Shown: piece by piece, positions 22,701 through 32,632 of the stretch
How positions within the stretch are numbered: the stretch's first letter is position 1
How the letters are laid out: each line of letters begins with the position of its first letter
NCBI RefSeq assembly: GCF_002878395.1
Contig: NC_061118.1
Span: forward strand, 87,586,344-87,650,343
Source: Capsicum annuum
Taxonomy: Eukaryota > Streptophyta > Magnoliopsida > Solanales > Solanaceae
Length of the DNA: 64,000 nt
Direction of reading: 5' to 3'
Notes under the pieces: generated by a model
What the model was told of the DNA's origin: nothing
The model's input: the letters and a program-made list of their open reading frames with translations, nothing else
Database searches by the model: none
Made by a program: the position numbers and the translations under genes

Positions 22701-23278
22701 CCCGTATGAGAAGACATTTAAGGGGAGTATTATAGTTGAGGGAGTATTTGAGAAGTGTGGCTAAGCTCTAAGATTAGCAGTTGCATTGCATACGACTTAG
22801 AAGTTCTATCCTAGATTATATTTCATAGGCCTATTTTTGATGTTACAAATGCTATAACTATATGATTCCTTAGTCAGATATATTGTTCCAATTATCCCCA
22901 TGATCCCTTACTCCCTAATGTTTGTATAACTTCTTAGAAAGAGTGTTGAAGAAATACTCCTGTTGAGTATGAGTTTTTAGTCTGATTCAGTCAGTATAGC
23001 ATACGAATGAGTTTAGAAATCAAGTAGATAAGCTCCTATAGATTTCCAACTTCCCATTTAGTCATACTACCCAAAGGTTGACTAGAAAGGTCATTCCATG
23101 AGGTAAATGTTTCCATTCATATATATTATGAATTTAGCTCATTTCATGCATCATGAATCATATTTCAGATTCCAGATATTTAGTCATGATTCAGTCCGTA
23201 AGTGTCCTGTGTATCATCTCAGTCTTTCCTCAGTATTTTAGCCAAGTAAGTATTGTTTGGGGGAAGGACGATCCTAAC
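19775..23278 (+). mobile_element. N2 internal region, non-coding
   Basis: About 3.5 kb of AT-rich sequence with no frame longer than about 75 codons and no gag or pol words on either strand. The minus frames at 20880-21219 show no domain. A CATAAGGGGAGATAG site at about 20212 resembles a polypurine tract but has no LTR after it. A 28-bp exact tandem repeat around TGATAACTTATTTTAATAAG lies at about 20716-20776. Confidence 0.7.
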
Positions 23279-23302
23279 AGGGAGATGTTGTAATACCCCG
23301 AG
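23279..23302 (+). promoter_or_regulatory. N2 upstream second polypurine/LTR-start-like unit
   Basis: AGGGAGATG followed by TTGTAATACCCCGAG looks like a tract plus LTR start, but the true LTR starts 314 bp later at 23603. The sequence after it aligns with the same place in N3 (32233 onward), with the TAATGGGTCA-like and GTTGACCCTC-like words in the same order. The plus frame 23253-23561 overlaps this and is not convincing as a gene. Confidence 0.7.
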
Positions 23303-23588
23303 TTTTCATGTCATAAACCTCTTTATCTTTTCTTCACAAAATCAGATCCAACCAAAAGTAATGGTTACTCATAAGTTGACTCTCTCGTTTCTATCTCGGC
23401 CTTATAACCATTCTTATGACAGTGCATGTATTCAAAAAATCAACTCAGTCATGATATTCAGTTCATGTATCATGTTTCAGACTCAGTTATGTAATCATGT
23501 TCCAAGTCATGCATGTTTAGTATATGATCTAAGTTACCTTAGTACAGTACTCTTAGTATAACCAGTCTCATTCAAGGATGAATGTTCC

Positions 23589-23602
23589 CAAGGGGGAGAT
23601 AT
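23589..23602 (+). promoter_or_regulatory. N2 polypurine tract
   Basis: CAAGGGGGAGATAT immediately before the 3' LTR, preceded by AAGGATGAATGTTCC. This is the standard tract of this group. Confidence 0.88.
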
Positions 23603-26061
23603 TGTAATACCACATACTTTTCTTGGTTCGGTTCAGCTCCTAGTGCTTGCATAAGAGGCTAAAAGCTTGAAAATTTAGCAATGTGTTGAGGACTTAGCCA
23701 TTTTCTTAAGACCATCTAACTTTGAGGAATTTTAAGTAAACATTCAAGACTCTGAGATGATAGTTTTTTATTCGATTCATGTTCAGGGGTGTAAAGATCA
23801 TTCCTCGGGTAAGTTTTGGATTTTTCGAACGAGGTTTGGATCTTTTTTAGATTTCCAAAACAACAAGTCACTGCGATTGTGGCGAATCACGATGGCTATA
23901 GTGGTGGAAGCCTTAGTGTGTTGCGGTGATACCCAAATAAGCAATGGTCCCAATCCAGTGAGCCACCACGATTCCACTGCATCGCAGTGAGAATCGCAAT
24001 GACATATTCACCGCATTGTGGTGAAGCCTTAAATGACACTCTAATTCTGAATTCTAAATTTCAAGGAAAACTTAGTCTTTTTCCCATGCCCCCAAATTAT
24101 AAACAAGAGAAGATTTAACCTTATTGTAAGCATATTACACTCATTCCTTACAAAAATTCTCTCTAAGAAAACCCTAATGCTTCTACATTAGACTTCAAGA
24201 AACCCCAAATTCCACCATTCATCTTTCATGATAACTAAGAATTCGAGTTTCCTGATTCAATAACTTCAAGAAACAATCTTCAAGAACACTAATAGGAATT
24301 CAAACTCAAGTGTCTTAATCAATTTAATTCATTAAGGTATGTGGGGTTATGAACAAGGATACTCCTTTAATCCTTGTGCCCAAAACTAGTTTATAAAGTT
24401 GAATTTACATGAATTTAAAATTTAGGGTTCATACCAAATTATCATTATTTGAAGATTATGATGTTACAAGTGATTTAAATATTGAATTGCATCTCTATTT
24501 TGTATTTTTATGCGTATGATGTGATTAAATATACATTGAGAATTAAATTTTACTATTTTGACTAGATTTATTACAGAATTTCAAGCTTTTGATTATTGAG
24601 CATGACTTGGCGATAATTTAACATGTGTTTAAAGCATGGGTTATTAAGCCCTAGTTTGAGTATTAATATTTTAAGAAGACAATGCTTTTAAGCACCTATG
24701 ATTAATTCATATTCAGATTTTGAGAAAAGATTTGATCTTTTGATCCTCAACTTAGATATGGAATCTACATTACATTTTTATTACAATTTACAGTGAACAG
24801 ATGCATAACTGGTTTTCATTATAAACCCTTATGCTAGTTTTAAAGTTGATTTCCCACAGATTGAGCATAAGATTTAAACAGAGTAGTATTTAGCACCGAC
24901 CAGGAAGTGTGGGTTTAGTGCATCCTACTTTTCTAGAACTACGAGCCAATGTAGGTACAAATTCAGATTATATTCCATTTGTATATGGATATAGATACAA
25001 ATTGTGATCACGTAGCTCAGGTTATACTTCATGGCAAGAGTATGTCACATTTTCCCAACGTAAGTTTTCCCCTTAGGGGAACCAGATGCTGGACTCCATG
25101 ATAGTTCATGTGGTTTATGTCGGTTAGAAGAACCTCCCTACAGAAAAGAGTAACCCTAATAGAAAAGAATAACAAAATAGCTTTTTGAAACTAAGTGTAA
25201 AGGCTCACAAATTTTTCTCAGATATTTTCTAACATGAGACATCAGTTATCAGATTTCAGCTTTCAGCTTTCAGTTTTCATATGATAAAGATAAGTCTTTT
25301 CTTACACTTAGACTGTATGATTTGAAAACAGACTTAACTTCAGTCCTACTCAGTTTATTATCAGAAAGAGTAAAAATATAGCTTTTAGAACAAAGTGTTA
25401 TGGCTCACAAGATTTATACAGTATGCTTAGTTCTCATGATTTATGATTTTAGCTTTCAATTATCAAGCCAGTGTGAGTCACTTACACTTAGAATTCATTC
25501 ATTACTTGTTATATGAGCATTGAATTATAGTTTTACTTATACATTCACCCCCACATGCTCATTATATTCCAAAATTACTGACCCACATATACGTTTATAT
25601 GCTACATTGTTTAATAATGTAGGTACCGGCTCAGTTGTAGTCCATATATCATGATCTAACGGTTGCAGATTCCAGTCAGCAGAGGATGAGTCTTCCTACT
25701 CCAGGGACTTTAGTTAGATGTTATTTATGTTTTTTACTTTTTTATCCATATGTATTGATTAGTGGTAGTTAGAGTTGCATCCCAGCTATCTATAGTCAGT
25801 ATAGCAGAGGCTTCACAGATGTCAATTAGAGTAACTCTTGTAATTATAGTTCCGCTCTTTAGTTTTATCAGAATGTAAAATTGTAGTAGCATTGTATTTA
25901 TCCCAGAATTCATCTTGATTATATTTTTTCATAGTAAACTCTATTATTTTATACATATTTAAATCAGTTGCATAATAGTATGCCAGTTCATGGGTTAGCT
26001 GAGGATCACTTGTGGTCCTAAGCTCCGTGTGACGTCCAGGGGGTAGTCTTGGGGCATTATA
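23603..26061 (+). repeat. N2 3' LTR
   Basis: Begins TGTAATACCACATAC and ends GGGGCATTATA. It keeps about 75 bp (near 23715-23790) missing from the 5' copy. The GC-rich block is at about 23870-24040. The plus frame 23757-23990 lies in U3 and is not a gene. Confidence 0.88.
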
Positions 26062-26066
26062 GTTTG

Positions 26067-26843
26067 CACGGATTTTATCTGTTGAGTATGGATTCCAACA
26101 TTACTTGAGCTTATGGGTTGGAATTTTATAGGTGAAAGCCCTAAATCTCCAAATGGGTTTGATTGGCAAAAGCCCCAAACTCTAGAAACCCTTTGTCATC
26201 CTCGAAAAAGGGATGAAGGTAAATATTAGATAACCCCTAACATCCTCGAAAGAGGGTTATAGGGGGACAAAAAAAAGTGTGGACAATTGAACCTATGGCT
26301 TACTACCTATTGCAATCATAGAGATAAGTGTATTGGGAGAGTAAATAATGTCAAGAGCATCATCCTACAAATAGGGATGCTTGATTGAGATCTTGCGTGA
26401 TTATAAAATTGTGTACACTTGTTAGGTGCTTAAAAAACCAATGGGTGAAATCGTTAGGGTTTTATTGAAAGAATTACCCCAATGATCTTTGACCTATACT
26501 ATCCGTTAATCAACAACTAAGCTTCATAATGAACCAACACTAACCCTTATGTATTACCCCTAATTAGTCATAATGCCAAGATTACCCTCCAATCTTGAAC
26601 TCTAAGTAAAATTTTCATTCATCGAGTGATTGCTTAAGTGTGTTGTGAAAAGTTCCCAAATAAATTCCACCATTTCATTTTACATATAGTTTTTATTAGC
26701 ATTTCGGGTACTCTCTTAGTAAGTGGAACATCCATTAAGTTTGAAGTTTATAATTTCACTCCTTGATATTTGACCCTAATTCAAATTGGGTTACTTGACA
26801 ACGACCGCCTCCCCTAATTATGAGAGTGAGTTGAGCGCTATCA
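26067..26843 (+). repeat. A1 5' LTR, part 2
   Basis: Resumes after N2 and ends TTGAGCGCTATCA. It holds two hairpins with a shared loop near ATCCTCGAAA: TCATCC/GGGATGA at 26196-26216 and TAACCC/GGGTTA at 26231-26259. In the 3' LTR these are reduced to one fused copy near 38378-38400. Confidence 0.82.
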
Positions 26844-26846
26844 AAA

Positions 26847-26864
26847 TAGCACCATTGTCGGGGA
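26847..26864 (+). promoter_or_regulatory. A1 primer binding site, tRNA-Asp type
   Basis: TAGCACCATTGTCGGGGA differs from the Athila-type site TGGCGCCGTTGCCGGGGA only at four positions, all G-to-A or C-to-T. It is three bases after the LTR end. The Athila link to tRNA-Asp is established knowledge. Confidence 0.85.
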
Positions 26865-26982
26865 GTGAAGTCTAGATTTTACTTATGTGGTGTTATTATT
26901 ACTTGGGAGCATCCGGAGTGTCATCCTTTATTTTCCTTGTTGTTTTTGAATTTTTGTAGGTAATTCTAGCATACACGAAATA

Positions 26983-28258
26983 ATGAGTGAAGGCACTAAT
27001 CATGTAGAACCATTTGATGATACTTGTGGAGAGAGCAACTTAAATAATGGGGGTCATACGGGCGATAACTGTATCCCACCTCACTATAGGAGTAGGACAT
27101 TTCATGTGACTAGTGTCATGCTTCATATGTTGCAAGTACAGGGGCTATACAGAGGCCAAGAACATGAGGATCCATATGTTCACTTTAAAAATTTCTTGGA
27201 AGTTTGTGTTCCTTTTAACATATCTCGTATGACTCAAGAGTCCTTTCGGCTTCAGCTCTTCCCATTCTCACTAATGGGTGAAGCATTGTTATGGGTCCGC
27301 ACACTCCCTGCGAGTTTGCTCACTTCATGGAAGGGGCTCACAAAGGAGTTTTTAGATCAATACTCCTCTCTATAAAAGTTGTGTCACCCGAAAGAAGAAA
27401 TCATGAACTTTAGTCAAAGAGACGGGGAGCCACTTTATGAAACATGGGAGAGATTTCTTACGAAGTTAGGAAAATGCCAAAACCATGAAATTTTGGGGAA
27501 GACACTTCTCATAATATTATATCATACACTAAATCCTTTGAGCCAAACGGTGGAAAACGATGTGGTGAAAGGTTCTCTCTTAAACATGCACTTCCATGTA
27601 GCTACAAAATTGTTGAGAGAGGTAACTAAACATAATCGGGAATGTCATACCCTAGACCTCAACATTTCAACTAGCCCTCCACCCAAGCCTGTGATTAGGA
27701 AAGAACAAAGAAAGTGGGAAGAGTATCAAGAGCAAACCATGGCAAAGATCTTGACTCAAATTGAGATCCTAACCAAGTATGTCATAGGTGCACCTATGCA
27801 AATGGAAAACCCTATGACACAAAGATCCCATTATGAATATGACGAATCTAGGAGAATGAAGGAGGAAATTTGGTACCTAGATAACTGCTCGGGGTTTTTT
27901 TATTTGGCCTATCGTTGGCACAGTGGGAATCAAGGTTAGAGAAGTAGTGGTGATGGTCGAGTTTGGAGAGATTAGAAACTTGAGTATTGTCTTTTCACGC
28001 CTCACCATGATCGGGATTCTAACAAAGAGTCAAGTTCAATTGAAGCCGATATAGTTAGAACGAAGGATCTCCTTGCAAGAATTTTGAACAAAGTTGAAAG
28101 AACAAAAAAAATGATCCGTGAATTAAAAGAGGACTTTGTATCACTCTATAAAACTATGGTCTCCCATTGGGTCTCTATTAAATAATTGGAAAATCAAATA
28201 GGGCTATTCTTCACCCGTCTAGATGCTAAACCCTTGGGGGATTCCACTAGTAGCACAA
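26983..28258 (+). pseudogene. gag: A1 Athila-type gag, broken
   Basis: Starts at an ATG (26983) about 120 bp after the primer site. The first 130 codons contain the Athila/Tat capsid words EDPYVHFKNFLEVC and FPFSLMGEALLW. A TAA at 27373-27375 interrupts the frame, which continues in register with CHPKEEIMNFSQRDGEPLYE, another standard gag segment, to a stop at 27939. Further on, with more breaks, the C-terminal coiled-coil part is legible (VERTKKMIRELKEDF near 28085-28140, then QIGLFFTRLDAKP). N3 interrupts at 28259. No zinc knuckle or protease is seen. Confidence 0.85.
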
Positions 28259-30733
28259 TGTAATACCCCATATTTCCCTAGCCTAGATTAACCATCAGTA
28301 CATGGATTATCCTAAATAAATTTTTTGGTATTATCAGTAATTTTAAGATTTGATCCTACCATTGCATAGGAAATTCAATTAGCTTTCCAATGATATAAAA
28401 TTTGCCTAAATCCGACAATCGGGTAAGAAGTTATGGTGATTTTAAGTTTCAGTCGTTAAAAATCGTCATTCAGGCCAGTAGCGCATTGTGGAATATGTAA
28501 AATAGCAATTGTTAGTTTTTAGTCTTTCTCCGTGATGTTGCCGTGTCACGCCATAGATCCACTTCACAATTGCTAATTTTTTTCAGTGTGCCAACGCGAT
28601 CTCACCGTGTCGTGGTGCACTTCCTGTTTGCAAACAAAGTGGCAACGCGATACCGCCACATCGCGCCACCATGAAAATTACCTGTTGTTATTTTCCAGTG
28701 GCCTGGCGTGACAGTGGCGCGTCCCGCTAGGGGTCCAAATCGGGAAAATTTCATGAAAATTTTAAGTTGCACCCAGGGTTAAAACAGTGTTTGCCTATGA
28801 TTTTATTCTGCCCAGATGTGAGATTTAAGCCCTAGAAACATGTAAAACCCTTTATTATTCACTTTTCCCCAAAATCAAAAGGTAATTCTCTCTCAAGAAA
28901 GCATACCTTAGTTCAAGAATAAGAGTCAATCCCAAGAATTTCACTAAAAACATCAAATTAAGGTATGTTAGATGTTCATCCATGGATCCTTACCTTTCAT
29001 GGAGCCCAAGAATCCTTTTTAAATATAAAAGATTTATGATTTTTGATTTCCATGTTTGAATTAGATTGAATTAATATTCAGGATGTTGCTTGAGTTTAAT
29101 CCATGATTTAGTTTACGAGTTCCAAGAATTGATTCTAGAATGTGTTGAATTACATGGTATTCATGATAAACCCTTCAATTTGCAAGTTGATTGTTGTATC
29201 CATGTTAACCCTAAGTGTTTATTATTTAATGAACCAAGTATGCTTCTTATGTGTTTGATAAATTGTCTATGAGAATAAAATAATGCCATTATAGCATGCT
29301 AATATGTAATCCCCATTCATGTACAAGTTAATGCATTACAAGTGTTTGATGTAATGTCTCTATGAATGAACTATGACCAAGTAAACATTGTTATATTATT
29401 CAAGATTATGTTTTTCTTTACTTTTCATGCTATCGAGTCCTGGGGGTATTTAGTACCTGACAATTTAGCTGTTTACTTTGAGCCAGTGTCAGTTACAAAA
29501 TAGTATTAGTCATGTCACTATCAGTAGTACTCTCAGTCCGTTATAGAACTCAATAGAACTTAGTTAGTTACTATACTTAGGAAACTAAATAATCTCACTG
29601 AATTTAGTCCAGTATAGCAGTTCAGTGTTTTTCAGTTGAGAGTAGGATTTAGCACTGAGAGAACCCAAGGATGGGGCTCAACCGCCAGTAGAGGGTGTGA
29701 TCCTTAGAAGAAATCCTTGCATTCCAGAACTGCGTAGTCTGCATTGGTGGAGATATCACACCTTTCAGTTGAGGGTTGATAAGGTGCTCTACCTGCTAGT
29801 ATAGAGTACCGCCGTTCTCATTTAGGGAACGTACCAGTAGAGGTACTCTTCAGTTTTTCCTTATCCATGGCACGGTACTGACACCCTTCTAATTGGGGTT
29901 ATAGATTGGATCGTAGCTCAGTTATCAATTTAGGTTTGGGGTATGTCGATTAGATAATTACCTTCCACAGTTTTGGTTTCGATCTTACTCTTTAGAATAG
30001 AACTCAGTTCAATTCTATAGAATTAGAATTGTCAAATATAGTCACTCAGTTAACAACAATCCAGATCATCAGTGATCCCAGATTACCAGTATATTCAGTT
30101 ATCAGTTATCAGATTCAGTTCCAGTATACTCGGTCCCAGTATGCATAGTATGTTTGGTAGTTACAGATCCTCCATGTATGCTAATCTAGCTCTTACATAT
30201 CATTCAGTTAGTTATTGTTCATGCATATAAACCCCTGCATTCAGTCTTACATATTTTAGCATACCAGTACATTCCTACATACTGACCATTTACCTGTTTC
30301 ATGCGCTATAATATTTCATATCATAGGTTTGGATGCTCAGGTTCCTGATCGCGCTTAACCCAATTCAGTCAGTATTAGCACGTTTAGCAGTGAGTCCCCA
30401 TCTTTCAAGGATATGCTTTTATTTTAGTACTTTAGATTAGCAGTATTTTAGTAGATGGGGTTTGTTGGGGGATTGTCCCATCATCTCCACCTTCAGAAAT
30501 ATTCAGTTAGAGGCTTTTCAGACTAGATTTTCAGATAGTATTTCAGATTTAGATGTTATATTTTATCAATATTTTAGATGGTTTGAACCTTATGGCATTT
30601 CAGCCCATTATTCCATATTTATTTCAGTATTATTATTCAGTGCTCACAATCGATATCTTTCATGGGTTAGTTTATGGTCCTTCAGGGTTGTAAGCACCGT
30701 TTAGCATCTAGGCTGTACACTTGGGGTGTTACA
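28259..30733 (+). repeat. N3 5' LTR
   Basis: Begins TGTAATACCCCATAT and ends GGGGTGTTACA. The GC-rich block at 28465-28740 has repeated TCGCG and CGTGTCGCGCC-like words. A TCAGTATCAG-rich low-complexity part and hairpin modules (TATCA/TGATA at 29754-29781) follow. Frames 29090-29272 and 30462-30704 are LTR sequence; the latter resembles the reading frames in N1 LTRs only because the LTRs are related. Confidence 0.9.
29754..29865. repeat. Hairpin modules in N3 5' LTR
   Basis: The first module has a perfect TATCA/TGATA stem around ACCTTTCAGTTGAGGG. A second (about 29783-29813) and third (about 29827-29855) share loops of the type ACCTGCTAGTATAGAG and ACCAGTAGAGG with weaker stems. The loop resembles the complement of the N1 loop. 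Confidence 0.55.
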
Positions 30734-30737
30734 AACT

Positions 30738-30750
30738 TGGTATCAAAGCT
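30738..30750 (+). promoter_or_regulatory. N3 primer binding site, tRNA-Met type
   Basis: TGGTATCAAAGCT matches TGGTATCAGAGCC at 11 of 13 positions; the two differences are G-to-A and C-to-T. Confidence 0.9.
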
Positions 30751-30956
30751 TAAGGTTCAATAGAGCCCTAGGGAGTCTGAAAAACTACAACGCATAGAGT
30801 CTTGTGCATGGGTGTGTAGCGTGCCATACTTATGGACAAAAGTCTATGAGACATTTTAGGAAAAGTTTCCCTTCTTTTAGTATTCATGGCATGCGAGTGA
30901 GCATGAGCTCATGTTTATCTCTCAGTCTAATCCGTTTCTTTTTTCATTTGTAAAAC

Positions 30957-32120
30957 ATGCCTCCCAAAAGGACTAACAAATGAAGAACAGGCAACCAGTC
31001 AGACCCTCAGCCTGTTCAGGCAGATCCCCTTGACGAACATGTCTCTCATGTAAAATTTAGATCTACATTCACTACTCTAGCCAATTCAGTAGTAGCTCAG
31101 AATGAACGACCAACTATTATTCCAGCCAACCCAGTGGCCAATACTATTGCAACTAGAATTTGGGGCTTCACCCAAATGAATCCTCCTTTCTTTATGGGGT
31201 CTAAGTTAGAAGAGGATCCACAGGAGTTCCTCGATCAGGTTTAGAAAGTCCCAAATATGATGGGAGTGACTTCCAATGAGAATGCTGAGTTAGTCTCCTA
31301 TCAGCTACAAGATATAGCCCATACATGGTTTAAACAGTGTAAGATATATAGGGGTATAGATGCAGAGCCCATAGAGTGGGAAAAGTTTGCTACTTCCTTC
31401 CTAGATAGATTCTTTCACTTAGAGCTGAGAGAAGCTAAAGTATTAGAGTTTATCAATCTCAAACAAGGTAGTATGGGCATAAACGAGTATTCCCTCAAGT
31501 TTACTCAATTAGCCAGGTATGCTCCTAATGTAGTAGTAGATAATAGGTCCATAATAAGCAAGTTCATATCTAGGGTGTCAAATATTGTGGTTAAGGAGTG
31601 CAAAATAGCAATGTTGATTAAAGAGATAGACATATCTAGGCTTATGGTCCATGCTCAACAGATTAAGGAGTAGAAGCTTAAGAAGAAGGAGAGAGAGAAT
31701 AAGAGGGCCAGAATAGGTAGCTTTAATCCAAAGTCTTCAGTCCAAGCTCCATATCCAGCCAGTGTACCAATGACCCAGGATAGCATAAGCAATGGTCGTA
31801 CTAATCTATTTTGTGGAGTGTGGTAAGAATCAAAAGGGTATGTGCAGACCCGGAAGTGATGTTTATTTTGGGTATGGCAAGCCAGGCCACAGAGTCAGAG
31901 ATTGTCCTCAGTCAGGTTCTTAGGGTCAGTATAGTCGTCCTTCAGCTTAGTCAGGTCATTCGAATTAACAAGGTACCACTTATAGTGCCATCAATGGGCA
32001 ACGCCTAAATAGTTTTTATGCACTTTAGTCCAGACAAGATCAAGAAAGTTCTCCTGATGTGGTCACTGGTATGTTATAGATCTCCTATTTACATATTTAT
32101 GCCTCAGTTTCAGATCCCAG
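30957..32120 (+). pseudogene. gag: N3 gag, with start of protease, broken
   Basis: The start ATG is at 30957 (MPPKRTNK). In-frame stops lie at 30981-30983 (TGA), 31242-31244 (TAG) and 31671-31673 (TAG), the last two looking like CAG-to-TAG changes. The capsid part is open at 31257-31673 and contains INEYSLKFTQLARYAP and WEKFATSFLDRFF. After a frame shift, the zinc knuckle is at about 31864-31915: Y-F-G-Y-G-K-P-G-H-R-V-R-D-C, so the first two Cys are Tyr (TGT-to-TAT), while His and the last Cys remain. Then VVTGML and IYAS mark the protease N-terminus, where homology ends. Gag is inactive. Confidence 0.85.
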
Positions 32121-32632
32121 ATATTCAGCCATGATTTAGTTCATAGGTGCCACGTGCATCATCTCATGCTTTTTATAGTATCTCAGCCAAGTTAGCATTC
32201 TCGAGGGATATAGTGTCCCAAGGGGGAGATGCACTATAATCCCCGAGCTATTATGATCTAAACCTTTCATTTTCTCTTCACGTAGCAAGTCAAGTTACAG
32301 TAATGGGTCATTATAGTTGACCCTCAAGTCCCAATCTTAGCTGTATGGCCATTTCTCTGTCATGAAACATATCTAAGGAATTAGTTTAGTTCATGTAACA
32401 TGATTTAGACTTAGTCATATCGTCATGTTCCCGTTCATGCATATTCAGTCACATTTTCATTAATCTGTTCAGACGTACTCATGCATCAGACATGCATATT
32501 CAGTCTATTAGACCAGTCACATAATCATGCTTCAGTTGTGCATGTCTAGTTTAGTATGTAAACTCAGTTTGTCTGTACTCTTTTAGCTTAACTAGCCACA
32601 TTCGAGGAAGAATGTTCCCAAGGGGGAGATAT
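32121..32632 (+). mobile_element. N3 non-coding internal tail with two polypurine-like sites
   Basis: At 32218-32248 the sequence CAAGGGGGAGATGCACTATA, then ATCCCCGAG, looks like a tract plus decayed LTR start. The true tract (CAAGGGGGAGATAT, 32619-32632) is 400 bp further on. Both are preceded by an ATTCGAGG(G/A)-like motif. The stretch between aligns with the N2 tail. No coding sequence is present. Confidence 0.75.

Larger units (their letters stand above)
17373..26061 (+). mobile_element. N2: non-coding LTR retrotransposon (LARD-like)
   Basis: N2 has LTRs of 2385 bp (17373-19757) and 2459 bp (23603-26061) around a 3845-bp internal region. Flanks ATTTG (17368-17372) and GTTTG (26062-26066) are a one-mismatch target duplication. 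The primer site is tRNA-Met type and the polypurine tract is of the same type as in N1 and N3. I find no gag, protease, RT or integrase motif, so it fits large retrotransposon derivatives mobilised by other elements. Confidence 0.85.

Noticed and set aside
30462..30704. 80-codon frame with resemblance to N1 LTR frames
   Set aside because: Similarity is at the DNA level of the conserved U5-side LTR end; there is no domain or promoter evidence for a protein.
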